A DNA stretch of 64,000 nucleotides from Bacillus sp. SM2101. Its GTDB lineage: Bacteria; Bacillota; Bacilli; Bacillales; SM2101. The stretch spans positions 16,680 through 80,679 of the forward strand of contig NZ_JAEUFG010000020.1 of assembly GCF_018588585.1 (NCBI RefSeq), given 5' to 3'. Below the pieces are notes generated by a model. The model was given only the letters and a program-made list of their open reading frames with translations. It was not told where the DNA came from and did no database searches. This document shows positions 18,799 to 28,125 of the stretch, in pieces. A program made the translations under genes and the position numbers. Numbering within the stretch: the stretch's first letter is position 1; each line of letters opens with the position of its first letter.

Positions 18799-19613
18799 CA
18801 ATTGAGTATTTATATAAAACGCCGAAAACATTGCTGAATAAGGGTACTGGTTTTTTGTCCGGATATAGCCACTCATTGAATCCATATACGGGATGTGCAT
18901 ACGCCTGCTCGTATTGTTATGTGCGTCAAATGCCTGTCTCCACTTTTCGTAAGGCAGAATGGGGAACTTGGGTAGACATTAAGAAAGATGCTGCGTCTAC
19001 ATTTCAAAAAGAATTGCTCAGAGCTAAGACAAGAGGACCGGTCACCATCTTTATGTCATCTAGCACGGACCCTTATCAATCAATCGAACACAAAGAGAAA
19101 GTTACGCAGTCTTTACTGAAAATCATGGTGGAAAGTCCACCGGACTTCCTGCTTGTTCAAACACGAAGCCCACTTGTTCGCAGGGACATTAAGATGTTGC
19201 AACAGTTGGGAACCAAAGTTCGGGTAAGTATGACAGTAGAGACTGATAGAGAAGATATTCGCAAGCATTTTGCGCCGTACGCTCCTCCTATTCCGGCAAG
19301 GCTTAAAACACTCCAACTGCTTGCTGAATCCGGTATTCCCACACAGGTTGCCATCGCACCTGTATTGCCAAGTAGCGAGCGATTTGCAGAAATATTGCGG
19401 CCCCTGGTTAGCCGAGTATGTATTGATGATTATTTTATGGGGGACGGCAGCGGTGGGAAACGAACATACAAGTTGGGCTTACAAGAATTATATAGAAATC
19501 TAGAAATGGAAGAATGGTATCATCCTTCCGCCTATCAAATGGTTTATAAGCGCATGCGACAGTATTTTTCAGAAGACGAACTTTTCATTAGCCAGAGGGG
19601 TTTCGAACCATAG
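18795..19613 (+). CDS. radical SAM protein, spore photoproduct lyase-like
   Basis: A 272-residue radical S-adenosylmethionine enzyme. The cluster motif CAYACSYC supplies Cys34, Cys38 and Cys41; FMSSSTDPYQSIE and QTRSPLVRRD are the strands that follow in the SplB-related Rv2578c-type group. It lacks the extra domain and conserved Cys region of true spore photoproduct lyase, so a different substrate is likely. AGGTGG is six bases before the ATG. As last gene of an ada operon it probably acts on alkylated or otherwise damaged nucleic acid, but that is inference from context. Confidence 0.85.
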   Translation: MTIEYLYKTPKTLLNKGTGFLSGYSHSLNPYTGCAYACSYCYVRQMPVSTFRKAEWGTWVDIKKDAASTFQKELLRAKTRGPVTIFMSSSTDPYQSIEHKEKVTQSLLKIMVESPPDFLLVQTRSPLVRRDIKMLQQLGTKVRVSMTVETDREDIRKHFAPYAPPIPARLKTLQLLAESGIPTQVAIAPVLPSSERFAEILRPLVSRVCIDDYFMGDGSGGKRTYKLGLQELYRNLEMEEWYHPSAYQMVYKRMRQYFSEDELFISQRGFEP

Positions 19614-19875
19614 TGCTGTCATAAGGACCACCTTGTCTTCATTTTGGAACTAAAAGTGTTTTGATACTGACGTGGTACAAATGTTATATGAAAAATATGG
19701 CTTCACCTTATCTTACTTATGTTGTACAGGATCTTTATATGTATCTGCCATTTAGCTAAAAAATGATTGTATACAAAACGACTGCAACCTATAGTTTTAG
19801 CAATTGATCGTTTTTGTTCTTTGTTTGGATAGATTATAAATTAAAAGGTTTTATTGACGAGCACCGTCTTCACCT

Positions 19876-19995
19876 AACCTATCTATTAATAGGTTGATTG
19901 TTCGATATCACAAGCGAGTTTTGGCTTGCGCCAATGGTCAATTAACCCCCACTTAACCTTTACTCGCTTTGCATTGTTTTTGTTTGAAGTGGGGG
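19876..19995 (+). promoter_or_regulatory. attenuator-like leader of the MFS/ATP-grasp operon
   Basis: Three pairings are visible: AACCTAT/ATAGGTT (19876-19895); AAGCGAGT (19912-19919) with ACTCGCTT (19962-19969); and CCCCCACTT (19946-19954) with AAGTGGGGG (19987-19995) followed by TCTTCT. The second and third are mutually exclusive, as in transcription attenuators or riboswitches. The coding region begins 46 bases later. No known riboswitch class or T-box sequence is recognised. Confidence 0.5.
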
Positions 19996-20040
19996 TCTTC
20001 TGACTGGGAAATGATAAATATGAATTAACGGGGTTGTATT

Positions 20041-21285
20041 ATGAAAAATAACAAACATTTTAATTTTTACAAGCTTTGGCTAGGACAGTCTATAAGTTTG
20101 TTAGGTACCCAGTTTACACTAGTAGCTTTGCCACTTTTTGCATTAGAGGTGCTAGAAACAAGTGAGGCGAATGCTGCCTTGCTTCGTGGGATTATATTCA
20201 TCCCCTACCTAATTTTCGGATTAGTAGCTGGTGCTTTGATAGACGTCCTTCACAGAAAAAGGGTTTTGCTAATTTGTAGTATATGCCAAGGCGTTTTATT
20301 TTTATCAGTTTTCATACTGACTGTAACAAATATAATGACGTTCCCTTTATTGGTGTTTCTCATGTTTTTAAACGGCATATTTACTACTTTTTACAATATT
20401 GCAATTCCTTCTTTCTTGCCGGAAATATTAACAGATAAAGATAACTTGAAAAAAGGAAATGCTCAACTAGCTCTATCGGAGTCTCTTTCTATAGTAATTG
20501 GTCCTATGCTAGCAGGAATTGTTATTACTCTAGTTGGATTAACAGGCTCATTCACTGTTGACGCAGTAACGTATTTTGTTTGTTTTGTATTTGTATTATT
20601 TATTTCAAGGTTTAAACCGCATACAGAGGGCTCTTTAAAAAACGTAAATGTAAAATCCATTTATAAAAACATATATGAAGGGTTGATATATTTTAAAAAA
20701 CACCCTGTGTTAGAACCAATTGTAAGTTGTGGCGCTGTTTACGGTTTTTTTAAATACATACTAAATAGCATTTTAGTAATATTCCTTTATAAGGTAATGG
20801 GTCTATCTGAACTTGAAATAGGATTTATTGTAGGTTCAGCAGCGGTAGGATTTTTAATAGGCAATACGATACTTATGAAAAAAAGTCAACAATTTAATAA
20901 TACAAAAGTGCTTATTTATAGCGCTACTGTATCAGTTATTGGTCTGTGCTTTATACCGATCATGGGATATTTGGGAACCGTTATCGGCATAGTAGCTGCA
21001 AGTATCATACATGGTATGGGAGAAGGAGTATTTGGCCCTTACGCTGCAACCATACGACAACTTGCCTCACCAAGCCACATGCTAGGCAGAGTGAATGCTG
21101 TACAGCGTACGCTTAATTGGGGAGCTTGGGCATTAGGAAGTTTTGCTAGTGCATTGTTAGTTTCAATATTTGGACTTCAAACTACGTTATTTATAGGGGG
21201 CTTCGGAACAACATTGTGTTTAATAGTGTTGTTAAGGCGAGGCGTATCAAAAGGAACCAACATTGAATATATGACTTCACTTTAG
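20041..21285 (+). CDS. MFS exporter (MFS_3 type)
   Basis: A 414-residue, 12-helix transporter of the group that includes macrolide and siderophore exporters; AGALIDVLHRKRVLLI is the loop 2-3 motif. The C-terminal half has the family sequence LASPSHMLGRVNAVQRTLNW. It is followed six bases later by the ATP-grasp gene and almost surely co-transcribed. By analogy with BacD/BacE in bacilysin synthesis, the exporter may remove the product of the ligase. A leader with competing hairpins precedes it. Confidence 0.88.
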   Translation: MKNNKHFNFYKLWLGQSISLLGTQFTLVALPLFALEVLETSEANAALLRGIIFIPYLIFGLVAGALIDVLHRKRVLLICSICQGVLFLSVFILTVTNIMTFPLLVFLMFLNGIFTTFYNIAIPSFLPEILTDKDNLKKGNAQLALSESLSIVIGPMLAGIVITLVGLTGSFTVDAVTYFVCFVFVLFISRFKPHTEGSLKNVNVKSIYKNIYEGLIYFKKHPVLEPIVSCGAVYGFFKYILNSILVIFLYKVMGLSELEIGFIVGSAAVGFLIGNTILMKKSQQFNNTKVLIYSATVSVIGLCFIPIMGYLGTVIGIVAASIIHGMGEGVFGPYAATIRQLASPSHMLGRVNAVQRTLNWGAWALGSFASALLVSIFGLQTTLFIGGFGTTLCLIVLLRRGVSKGTNIEYMTSL

Positions 21286-21296
21286 AGGAGATGATT

Positions 21297-22637
21297 ATGA
21301 TGTATAAGATATTAAAAGGAACTGAACTAGAAAATACACCACACGTTTTATTTGTAGGGGGATGGACTAAGCCTATACAAGATGCTTTAGAAAGAGGATT
21401 TACTGTTTCGTATATAGGGTCTTACACTAAACACGTATATTTCGATGGAACGATCTTAGAAAAGTGTTTCTATAAAAAAGAAATAGACACAACAAACATA
21501 CCCATATGTGTATACTACGCTGAAGAATTGTACAAAGAGAAACCGTTTGATATGGTTGTATCTTTCAACGAAACGGCCTTAGATACGGCTTCTATAATTG
21601 CAAAGATTTTTAATGTTAAAGGAACATCTTACAACGCTAATATGATAACCCGTAATAAAGACATGATGCGTGAAATTTTAGCAGGCAAGGACTTTTCGAT
21701 AGATTCGATAGTTTGCAATAATATAAAAGATATTGATGAATTTTTGAACAAAAAAGATAGTATTATCATAAAGCCCCCGAGTGGTGCAGGTGGTAAAGAG
21801 GTATCTAAGTTAGACAGAGGAGATGACGTAGAGGTATTTATTAAAGATAACGGTATTCAGCTACCTATTTTAGTGGAAGAGTACGTTGAAGGTAACGTGG
21901 TTTATACGGTAGAAGCCGTTTCTCATAACAAAAAACATTCTATACTTGCTATATCAGCTGAAATATTTAAAGAAGCTACGTTTTTAATAAACTATACTAT
22001 TATGCCGGCACCTATAGATGAATCTCAAAAAAAATTAATCATTGAGAAAGTCATGCTATTTTTGGACGACATGCAGCTGGAAGACGGCATTACTCATACA
22101 GAGGTAAAGATAGACAGACAAAATAACCCAATAATCATAGAGTCTCAAGTCAGAATAGGTGGAGGAAATATTTGGAGAATGGTAGAATTAACAACTGGCA
22201 TATCTCAATTTGGATACTATTATGATGCGTTGGCAACTAAAACTATTGATGAATTTAGATGTGTACCTTCTAAATGTCAAGCTATGTCTTTAAGTTTGAT
22301 TCCAAAACCAGGTTGCCTAAAAGAAATCAAGTATGAAGGATTAGCTAACATATCCGAGGTTGTATTAATTGATCTATTAGTAAAAGAGGGCGACACCATA
22401 CCAACTATTGTAGACAGTACTCAACGTAAAGGTTATATATTATTTACGGCTTATGATATAAATCATATGTACGAAGTTGCAGACAAAATATGTAACAATA
22501 TAACGTTTGTTTATCAGGATTTATCAGAATGGAAACCTTCTTTTAAAAAGATATTTACAAGGAATGTGACACATGACTGGTCTTTATCTCAATCTCATCA
22601 AAAAGGACAAGAAAAACGACAACTGTCGATTAACTAA
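21297..22637 (+). CDS. ATP-grasp ligase (amino acid ligase-like)
   Basis: A 446-residue ATP-grasp protein of the D-ala-D-ala/carbamoyl-phosphate/L-amino acid ligase type. The N-terminal preATP-grasp fold (about 1-105) contains FVGGW and FNETALDTA. The lysine and glycine-rich ATP loop IIKPPSGAGGKEV is near residue 160, LVEEYVEGNVVYTVEA binds ribose and base, and EVKIDRQNNPIIIESQVRIG supplies the metal-binding Glu/Asn pair. AGAGGAG precedes two usable ATGs (21297, 21300); an ATG at 21291 is too close. The paired exporter suggests a dipeptide or amino-acid conjugate product; the substrate is unknown. Confidence 0.85.
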   Translation: MMYKILKGTELENTPHVLFVGGWTKPIQDALERGFTVSYIGSYTKHVYFDGTILEKCFYKKEIDTTNIPICVYYAEELYKEKPFDMVVSFNETALDTASIIAKIFNVKGTSYNANMITRNKDMMREILAGKDFSIDSIVCNNIKDIDEFLNKKDSIIIKPPSGAGGKEVSKLDRGDDVEVFIKDNGIQLPILVEEYVEGNVVYTVEAVSHNKKHSILAISAEIFKEATFLINYTIMPAPIDESQKKLIIEKVMLFLDDMQLEDGITHTEVKIDRQNNPIIIESQVRIGGGNIWRMVELTTGISQFGYYYDALATKTIDEFRCVPSKCQAMSLSLIPKPGCLKEIKYEGLANISEVVLIDLLVKEGDTIPTIVDSTQRKGYILFTAYDINHMYEVADKICNNITFVYQDLSEWKPSFKKIFTRNVTHDWSLSQSHQKGQEKRQLSIN

Positions 22638-22876
22638 AAATAGGTAGACTACTCCAGATAATAAATTCGTAGTTTTTCAAAATAGAAACAATTTCAGAAA
22701 ACCAATCGATGAGTAAATTGCTTTCAAGGAATCTTCTTTGAAAAGAGACAAAGGATTATTATAGAAATTCAGACTTATTTATCAGAATTGGGCTCAAATT
22801 TCTTTTTAGAGAGGGAGGAGAATCAAATTTTGATTGTCAAAAAAAAGCTATAACGACAAGATAAGGGGGTGTTACG

Positions 22877-23347
22877 TTGGTTAATGTAGAAGTGCCGTTA
22901 AGATGTACAGGTGTTGCGGCTGCATTATTAAAAAGAGTTGGAGCAGATTACAAAGTTCTATTGCTTAAACGTGATACAGCAGTTTTACAAGATGTTTGGT
23001 GTTATATAGGTGGGAGTATAGAAGAAGGAGAAAAAGCGTGGGAAGCTGCTCTTAGAGAAATTGAAGAGGAGACAGGGATTACTTGTAATTCCCTCTATAC
23101 CTCGAATCTATTTGATCAAATTTATTCACCTCAAGAAAATTACATCTATATTGCTCCGGTCTTCATAGGTTATGTGGATGAAGCACAAAAGGTAAGTTTA
23201 AACTATGAACATAATGATTATAAATGGGTTTCCTTCAAGGAAGCATTTGAAACAGTTTCATTACCAGGTAATGAAGAAGTACTTCGTTCTATCGAAAAAT
23301 ACTTTGCTAATCGTAAACCATTACATAATCTACGTATACAACAATAA
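22877..23347 (+). CDS. NUDIX hydrolase
   Basis: A 156-residue protein with the full NUDIX box, G-x5-E-x7-REIEEETGI, at residues 46-68. The family hydrolyses nucleoside diphosphates linked to other groups with Mg2+ bound by the box glutamates. Translation starts at TTG (22877), with AAGGGGGTG eight bases upstream and no better ATG. It is monocistronic, 240 bases after the ATP-grasp gene. The substrate cannot be inferred. Confidence 0.9.
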   Translation: MVNVEVPLRCTGVAAALLKRVGADYKVLLLKRDTAVLQDVWCYIGGSIEEGEKAWEAALREIEEETGITCNSLYTSNLFDQIYSPQENYIYIAPVFIGYVDEAQKVSLNYEHNDYKWVSFKEAFETVSLPGNEEVLRSIEKYFANRKPLHNLRIQQ

Positions 23348-23706
23348 AATCATGCCTGTACAGGAAATAAAAAGTGTTCAAGCAAAAAGTATCGTGATAA
23401 ATGAGAAATAATGAATATTGGGTAGGGTGGTTAGTCTGTAAGAAAGATTTTCTAACTCACGGTCGTTATTATATCTCTAAATCTAATAGGAATTAAAAAA
23501 TCTTTTGAATTATACTTTGCTAGGAGAACTAGTCAACAAGAGGAGTAGTTTGGGGTTCCACCTTGTAAAAATAATGATACGAAGCTATAGATGTACAAAA
23601 ACTAAGCAGTTGTGATCATCAACTTCTATGTTTATACAGTAAGGACAACTACGTTTTAATAATTATCTTGAAAAATTCTTGAGTAAATTATCAACGGTTT
23701 ATACAG
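23348..23706. other. gap between NUDIX and SgrR-like genes
   Basis: No gene is supported between the NUDIX stop and the terminator at 23707. A 68-codon frame at 23205 is an out-of-frame shadow of NUDIX. Confidence 0.4.
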
Positions 23707-23744
23707 CTAAAAGGCCAATCAAAAATTTGATTGACCTTTTAGCT
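23707..23744. terminator. bidirectional terminator
   Basis: GCTAAAAGGCCAATCAA (23707-23723) pairs with TTGATTGACCTTTTAGC (23728-23744), one mismatch, loop AAAT. It serves the convergent NUDIX and SgrR-like genes. Confidence 0.9.
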
Positions 23745-23786
23745 ACTATTAACAATAGAGAAGCTTTTTGTTTGTTGGTAGATGAT

Positions 23787-25580
23787 TCATTTTTCCAACC
23801 ACAATTCTCTATACTCTATCCAACCAAGTGCATTTAGAGAGACACCTTTTAAGCTGTCATGGTGTACTGCATTTTGTCTGTTGTGATATAAAAATATAAC
23901 GTTATAGCTGTTTCTTATGATGTTTTCAATGTTATTTAATATGTGCAAACGCTGTTCTTTATTTGATGTTTTTAATGCTGTTGCTATTAATTCTTCTATT
24001 TCTTCTTCATAATTTTCTCCTATAAGCGAGCCGATAAATGAACCTTTCTCTTTATAGACACCGATTAATTCAATTTCAATATTTGCATCAAATACTTCAC
24101 CTGCTACAATTAGATCAGCCTGCATCATGACATCCTTTTTTCTTAATTCCTCGATTGGAAATACCGATATTTCGATGTAAACACCTAGCTTTTCAGCTGC
24201 CCTTTTTATCCACTGAGCATCTTCGATATTTAATGGCATTTCATATGTATACAAATGAATGGTTTCTCCAGCGTAACCACTTTGAGCTAGTTTTTCTCTA
24301 GCTTTAGTTATATCGTAGTCGTTAATGTATGTTTCTATTAGATTACTGGACAGGAAGCCACTTGCTGGTTTATGCCTTAGTCCACCAAGGTCTTCTATTA
24401 ATGAGGTCCTATTAATTGCAAGATGAAATGCTTTACGAAAATTCACATTTTGATATGGTGATTGTTTATGTAAATTGAACGCCAAATAAAAACTCTCATT
24501 TTCAAACCGATTTAACTCGTTGAAGCCTTCTCCATCTCTCAATGAATGAGTTATATGTAAGTATTTAAAGTTAAGGCTTTTTAGTTTTTGTTCAACTGTA
24601 AAGTCTGGCCATATCCATATTTCAATTTGGTCTAGATGAGCTCTTTCTTTGAAATAGTATTCATTTACTTGTAATAATAGCTTAGACTTGTCGTTTCGTT
24701 TAATAGAAAATGGACCTGTTCCAACCGGGAATGTTGAAAATTCTTCATGCTCATGTAAATCATTAGGGACAATAGACAATTTAGAAGAATTTAGAACATT
24801 TACAAATAAAGAGTTAGGTTCAAAAAGTTCAATCTGAATGGCATGTTCATGCATACAAGTAATTTTTTTTATACCGTTAACCATCCATTGATGTGGTGAT
24901 TCCGTTTTAGGGTTCTGTATTCTTTGTAAGGTATAGGCCACATCTAATGATGACATCGTTTTTCCATGATGAAAACGTATACCCTTTCGTAAATAAAATG
25001 TCCACACCTTGTATGTTTCATCATTAGTCCAATAATGGGCAAGATGAGGTTCAATAGCTTTCGTTTTCGGGTTAAAGATAACCAATGTGTCAAACACTTG
25101 TTTAACGATATGAACTTCAGTTCGACGCATTGCGAATGCAGGATCTAGAAATGGTATTGGTCGATAAAATGGGAAACGAAGCATGTCCAATTGCTGTTGT
25201 GAACTTTCTTTTTGATGATACCCTAGTTGTTGTTCCATCCAGTTGGAGAACATTACGCTGCCTTCATTGCTGATATTATATGTATTTAATAAAGTATGCG
25301 CGCTATGTAAGTCACCTGACAAAACTCTATGTTTAGCAAGATCTACTAATAAAAGGTCTTTCTCTTTTAAAAACATAATTTTAGAAGATTTTCCTCTACC
25401 TCTTCCAGAAGACCACTTTATCCAGTTACGGTCTTCCATTTTTTTGATTAGAATATTGGTATTTCTTTTTGTACTATATAGAATTTCACTGATTCTCGTT
25501 AATTTTACTTCAATCCATTCTCTGTTCTGTTCGTTAGAAAAATGGGTTCGTAATTGTAGGTAGTGCTCTTCCACTAACAT
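23787..25580 (-). CDS. SgrR-like regulator: helix-turn-helix plus solute-binding domain
   Basis: A 597-residue protein with the SgrR layout. A winged helix spans about residues 1-115 (KLTRISEILYSTKRNTNILI, WIKWSSGRGRGKSSKI). It is joined to a family 5 extracellular solute-binding domain (about 150-590), seen in RKGIRFHHGKTMSSLDVAYT, PVGTGPFSIKRND and NFRKAFHLAINRTSLIEDLG. Without a signal peptide the binding domain acts as an intracellular sensor, probably for a peptide or sugar. The ribosome binding site is weak (GGATG). No transporter lies next to it, so the target is unknown. Confidence 0.88.
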   Translation of the reverse strand: MLVEEHYLQLRTHFSNEQNREWIEVKLTRISEILYSTKRNTNILIKKMEDRNWIKWSSGRGRGKSSKIMFLKEKDLLLVDLAKHRVLSGDLHSAHTLLNTYNISNEGSVMFSNWMEQQLGYHQKESSQQQLDMLRFPFYRPIPFLDPAFAMRRTEVHIVKQVFDTLVIFNPKTKAIEPHLAHYWTNDETYKVWTFYLRKGIRFHHGKTMSSLDVAYTLQRIQNPKTESPHQWMVNGIKKITCMHEHAIQIELFEPNSLFVNVLNSSKLSIVPNDLHEHEEFSTFPVGTGPFSIKRNDKSKLLLQVNEYYFKERAHLDQIEIWIWPDFTVEQKLKSLNFKYLHITHSLRDGEGFNELNRFENESFYLAFNLHKQSPYQNVNFRKAFHLAINRTSLIEDLGGLRHKPASGFLSSNLIETYINDYDITKAREKLAQSGYAGETIHLYTYEMPLNIEDAQWIKRAAEKLGVYIEISVFPIEELRKKDVMMQADLIVAGEVFDANIEIELIGVYKEKGSFIGSLIGENYEEEIEELIATALKTSNKEQRLHILNNIENIIRNSYNVIFLYHNRQNAVHHDSLKGVSLNALGWIEYRELWLEK

Positions 25581-26311
25581 TTGTCACACATCCTAATAGG
25601 TAGATTTTTAAAGAGACATTGTTGTTATTATCTTTCGTGAATTTGATTAGGTATAATACAGGAATCAAGTGAAAGCAAAATATTAATTCCTAATTAATTT
25701 GATAGCGTTGCTCTTACAATAACAAACATGTAGTTGCGAAGATGTGCTAGCGAACAATTTACTAATAATATATCAATTATACCCTTTTTTTATTTTATTA
25801 TTGACTATGCTAATCTCGATTATATATTTACTAAGGACGTTAAGACTCACTAATAAATGTCAATGAAAGTATAAGTGTGAGAGGGCTTAGGTTATATCCT
25901 TGTGGCGTACATGGGAATACGTATGAAATCAATATTATTACTTTGAAAGTTCAATAGTGGGAATTAGAATTACATTGAGTTCCATTCTTACGAGTCAAGC
26001 GTGTGACAGTGGAATATACAAATATTAGTAATAATGGTGCTGAGAAATTTTTCAAATAATTGATTGTCAGATAAGCCTTACTCTATATGGAGTAGGGATT
26101 TTTTAGAAACAATAAAGTAATAGAACACTTTAACTAACACAAAATCAAGCTCTTCATAGATGGCTATTCAAACTAATTGAAGCTCCCAACAGTGCAGTTT
26201 TTTCTTCATTCTCCACTGTTGGTTAGTTAAACCAACCAGTTGACACGAGATAAAAGGTGAAAAAACAATATAATTCTTTCAGCTTTCTTTCACCTTAATT
26301 GAGTTTAAACT
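25581..26311. other. long intergenic region with remnant and hairpins
   Basis: At about 25886-26060 a plus-strand frame reads YPCGVHGNTYEINIITLKVQ, stop, WELELH, stop, then VKRVTVEYTNISNNGAEKFF and TAA, probably a decayed gene of unknown type. A terminator hairpin CCTTACTC/GAGTAGGG with T-run (26076-26103) follows it. Another stem CCAACAGTG/CACTGTTGG spans 26186-26222. Confidence 0.4.
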
Positions 26312-26318
26312 AATAAAT

Positions 26319-26478
26319 AGGCTCTTTTCGTAAACTTTGTTGATAATAGCTCCTAAATTAGAAGTTAAAGGTGTCATTGACTCATAAATCATCTTTGTAT
26401 AGAAAAAAAGCTACGAAATCTAGTTGTATTTGTGTTTATTTATTAGTACAACAAAGGTCAATCTATGCGAAAACAGCC
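26319..26478. mobile_element. MITE, family 1 (intact copy, 160 bp)
   Basis: The left end AGGCTCTTTTCGTAAACTTT and right end (reversed) GGCTGTTTTCGCATAGATTG are imperfect inverted repeats. The element is bounded by the direct repeat AATAAAT (26312-26318 and 26479-26485), a 7-bp target duplication. The interior has TCTAGTTGTATTTGTGTTTA. It has no coding capacity. It ends 28 bases before the MFS start codon and may carry promoter sequence. Confidence 0.8.
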
Positions 26479-26506
26479 AATAAATAACAGTAGAAAGGGG
26501 AAGATT

Positions 26507-27748
26507 ATGAATCTACCTAAACCAAAAGAAAACATATCTATTCGACAAAAGAACGAACATTCATCACTATGGATGAATAAAAATTTTGTTATTCTTTTCA
26601 TCACTGGATCAATTATTGCTTTTGGAAGTAAGGTTTATGAATTAGCGCTTCCGTTGATATTATACACTTTAACAGCATCCTCAGTAGCAATGTCCACAAT
26701 GAGGGCTATTGAATTTCTTCCTAATCTATTATTGGCAATGTTTATTGGTGTTATCGTTGATCGTGTCAATAAAAAAAGGTGGTCTTTATGGGCGATCTTT
26801 TTACAAATTGTTGTGCTTTTTCTGTTATTTATGCTCATCCAAATTGGGTTTGAGAACTTAATCGTTTTCTACAGTGCTGGATTCATGTTGATGACTTGTA
26901 GTTACGCTTATTTTAATGCAAGGGCAAGTATAATTAAGCAAGTATTACCAACAGAGTTATTAACTCCTGCTAACGCATCATTTGCATTTATTACTACATT
27001 TATTGGGATAATGGGCCCTGCAATAACAGGTTTAATATTATTTTTTTCTAATTTGCATATCGGTTTACTTATTACAGCAATTGCTTTTACCGTTGCATTC
27101 TTCCTACTCATGTTATTGGATTCAAACGAAGCTGAAATAGAGAGGGATACAAATTTTCGTGAAGAATTAAAAGAAGGCTGGAAAGAACTTAGAAATAATA
27201 GGCCACTCTGGATGATCACCATTCTAGTTATCTTTACTAACTCCACTTCGGGAATGGTAGATACAATGATTATCTTTTTTGCTAAGGATGTATTACAGCT
27301 AAATAGTTCACAATTGGGAATCGTCTTATCATGTGCTGGCCTTGGAGGATTGGTAGGGAGTAGTGTTGTTACGTGGATTCGCAATAAAATGGCGGTTGGT
27401 GTGATTCTCGGAATGACAACATTATTATCAGGTTTAACATACTTTATGTTATTTATTGCAAATAACATTTGGATATTAGGATTCAGTTTGTTTTTATACG
27501 GATTATTTGGAACGATCTCATCAATTTGTATTTGGTCATATCGCCAAGAAACGACGCCACATGAACTAATTGGAAGAATTAGCGGGATTACAGGTTCAAT
27601 GTTTAAGATTGGTATGCCTATCGCAATTATTGCATCAGGCTGGATTGCAGAGTGGTATAATCCTTCGCTAGTATTTTTACTTGCTTGTATGTTTAGTCTA
27701 TTAATTTTTCTATGGGTTCGTAAATCACCTTTGTGGAAATTGGTATAA
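26507..27748 (+). CDS. MFS transporter
   Basis: A 413-residue, 12-helix major facilitator of the MFS_1/MFS_3 type. GVIVDRVNKKRW is the loop 2-3 motif; FREELKEGWKELRNNRPLW forms the central cytoplasmic loop and PHELIGRISGITGSMFKIG the late loop typical of macrolide-type exporters. AGAAAGGGGAAG precedes the chosen ATG (26507); the longer frame from 26465 begins inside the MITE. Substrate unknown. Confidence 0.88.
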   Translation: MNLPKPKENISIRQKNEHSSLWMNKNFVILFITGSIIAFGSKVYELALPLILYTLTASSVAMSTMRAIEFLPNLLLAMFIGVIVDRVNKKRWSLWAIFLQIVVLFLLFMLIQIGFENLIVFYSAGFMLMTCSYAYFNARASIIKQVLPTELLTPANASFAFITTFIGIMGPAITGLILFFSNLHIGLLITAIAFTVAFFLLMLLDSNEAEIERDTNFREELKEGWKELRNNRPLWMITILVIFTNSTSGMVDTMIIFFAKDVLQLNSSQLGIVLSCAGLGGLVGSSVVTWIRNKMAVGVILGMTTLLSGLTYFMLFIANNIWILGFSLFLYGLFGTISSICIWSYRQETTPHELIGRISGITGSMFKIGMPIAIIASGWIAEWYNPSLVFLLACMFSLLIFLWVRKSPLWKLV

Positions 27749-28125
27749 ATTTAAGAAGGGTTTTAAATAATGGGTAGCAAACAGGTGTCAGAGTGAGCAA
27801 ATAGCATATAAAGTAGAAAAATAAATCACCTTATTCGCATAGGTTACGTTATTTGGCAAGACAACACTGCCTAACCAGCTTGCTGAAGTAATTTGAAACA
27901 AAAGTGAGAACGTAATTAAAACGAACATCTATCATTTTTATAATCCAATAGACATTCGGTGCAGGCAAGGGGGGAGGTCAACGCGTGGCTAATGCGAGGA
28001 TGCCCATGATTATGAGTCCTTTATGCAAAAGCTTCTTGTGACGTTATGACTACATTACCAAACAATCTTCTTACACTTAGGGAAGAAGCTTTCATTTTTT
28101 TAGTTTATGAGTATGCATATTTTGA
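27749..28125. other. intergenic region, nothing firm
   Basis: No supported gene. A short hairpin-like AAGAAGCTT/AAGAAGCTTTC repetition occurs near 28060-28100. Confidence 0.3.

Noticed and set aside
19876..19995. T-box or known riboswitch
   Set aside because: No T-box GGTGG-type sequence or other class consensus was found; listed only as attenuator-like.
26908..27468. 186-codon minus-strand frame
   Set aside because: It is the antisense shadow of the MFS gene at 26507.
27749..28125. Possible transposase remnant
   Set aside because: Short coding-like stretches were seen but none matched a transposase motif.
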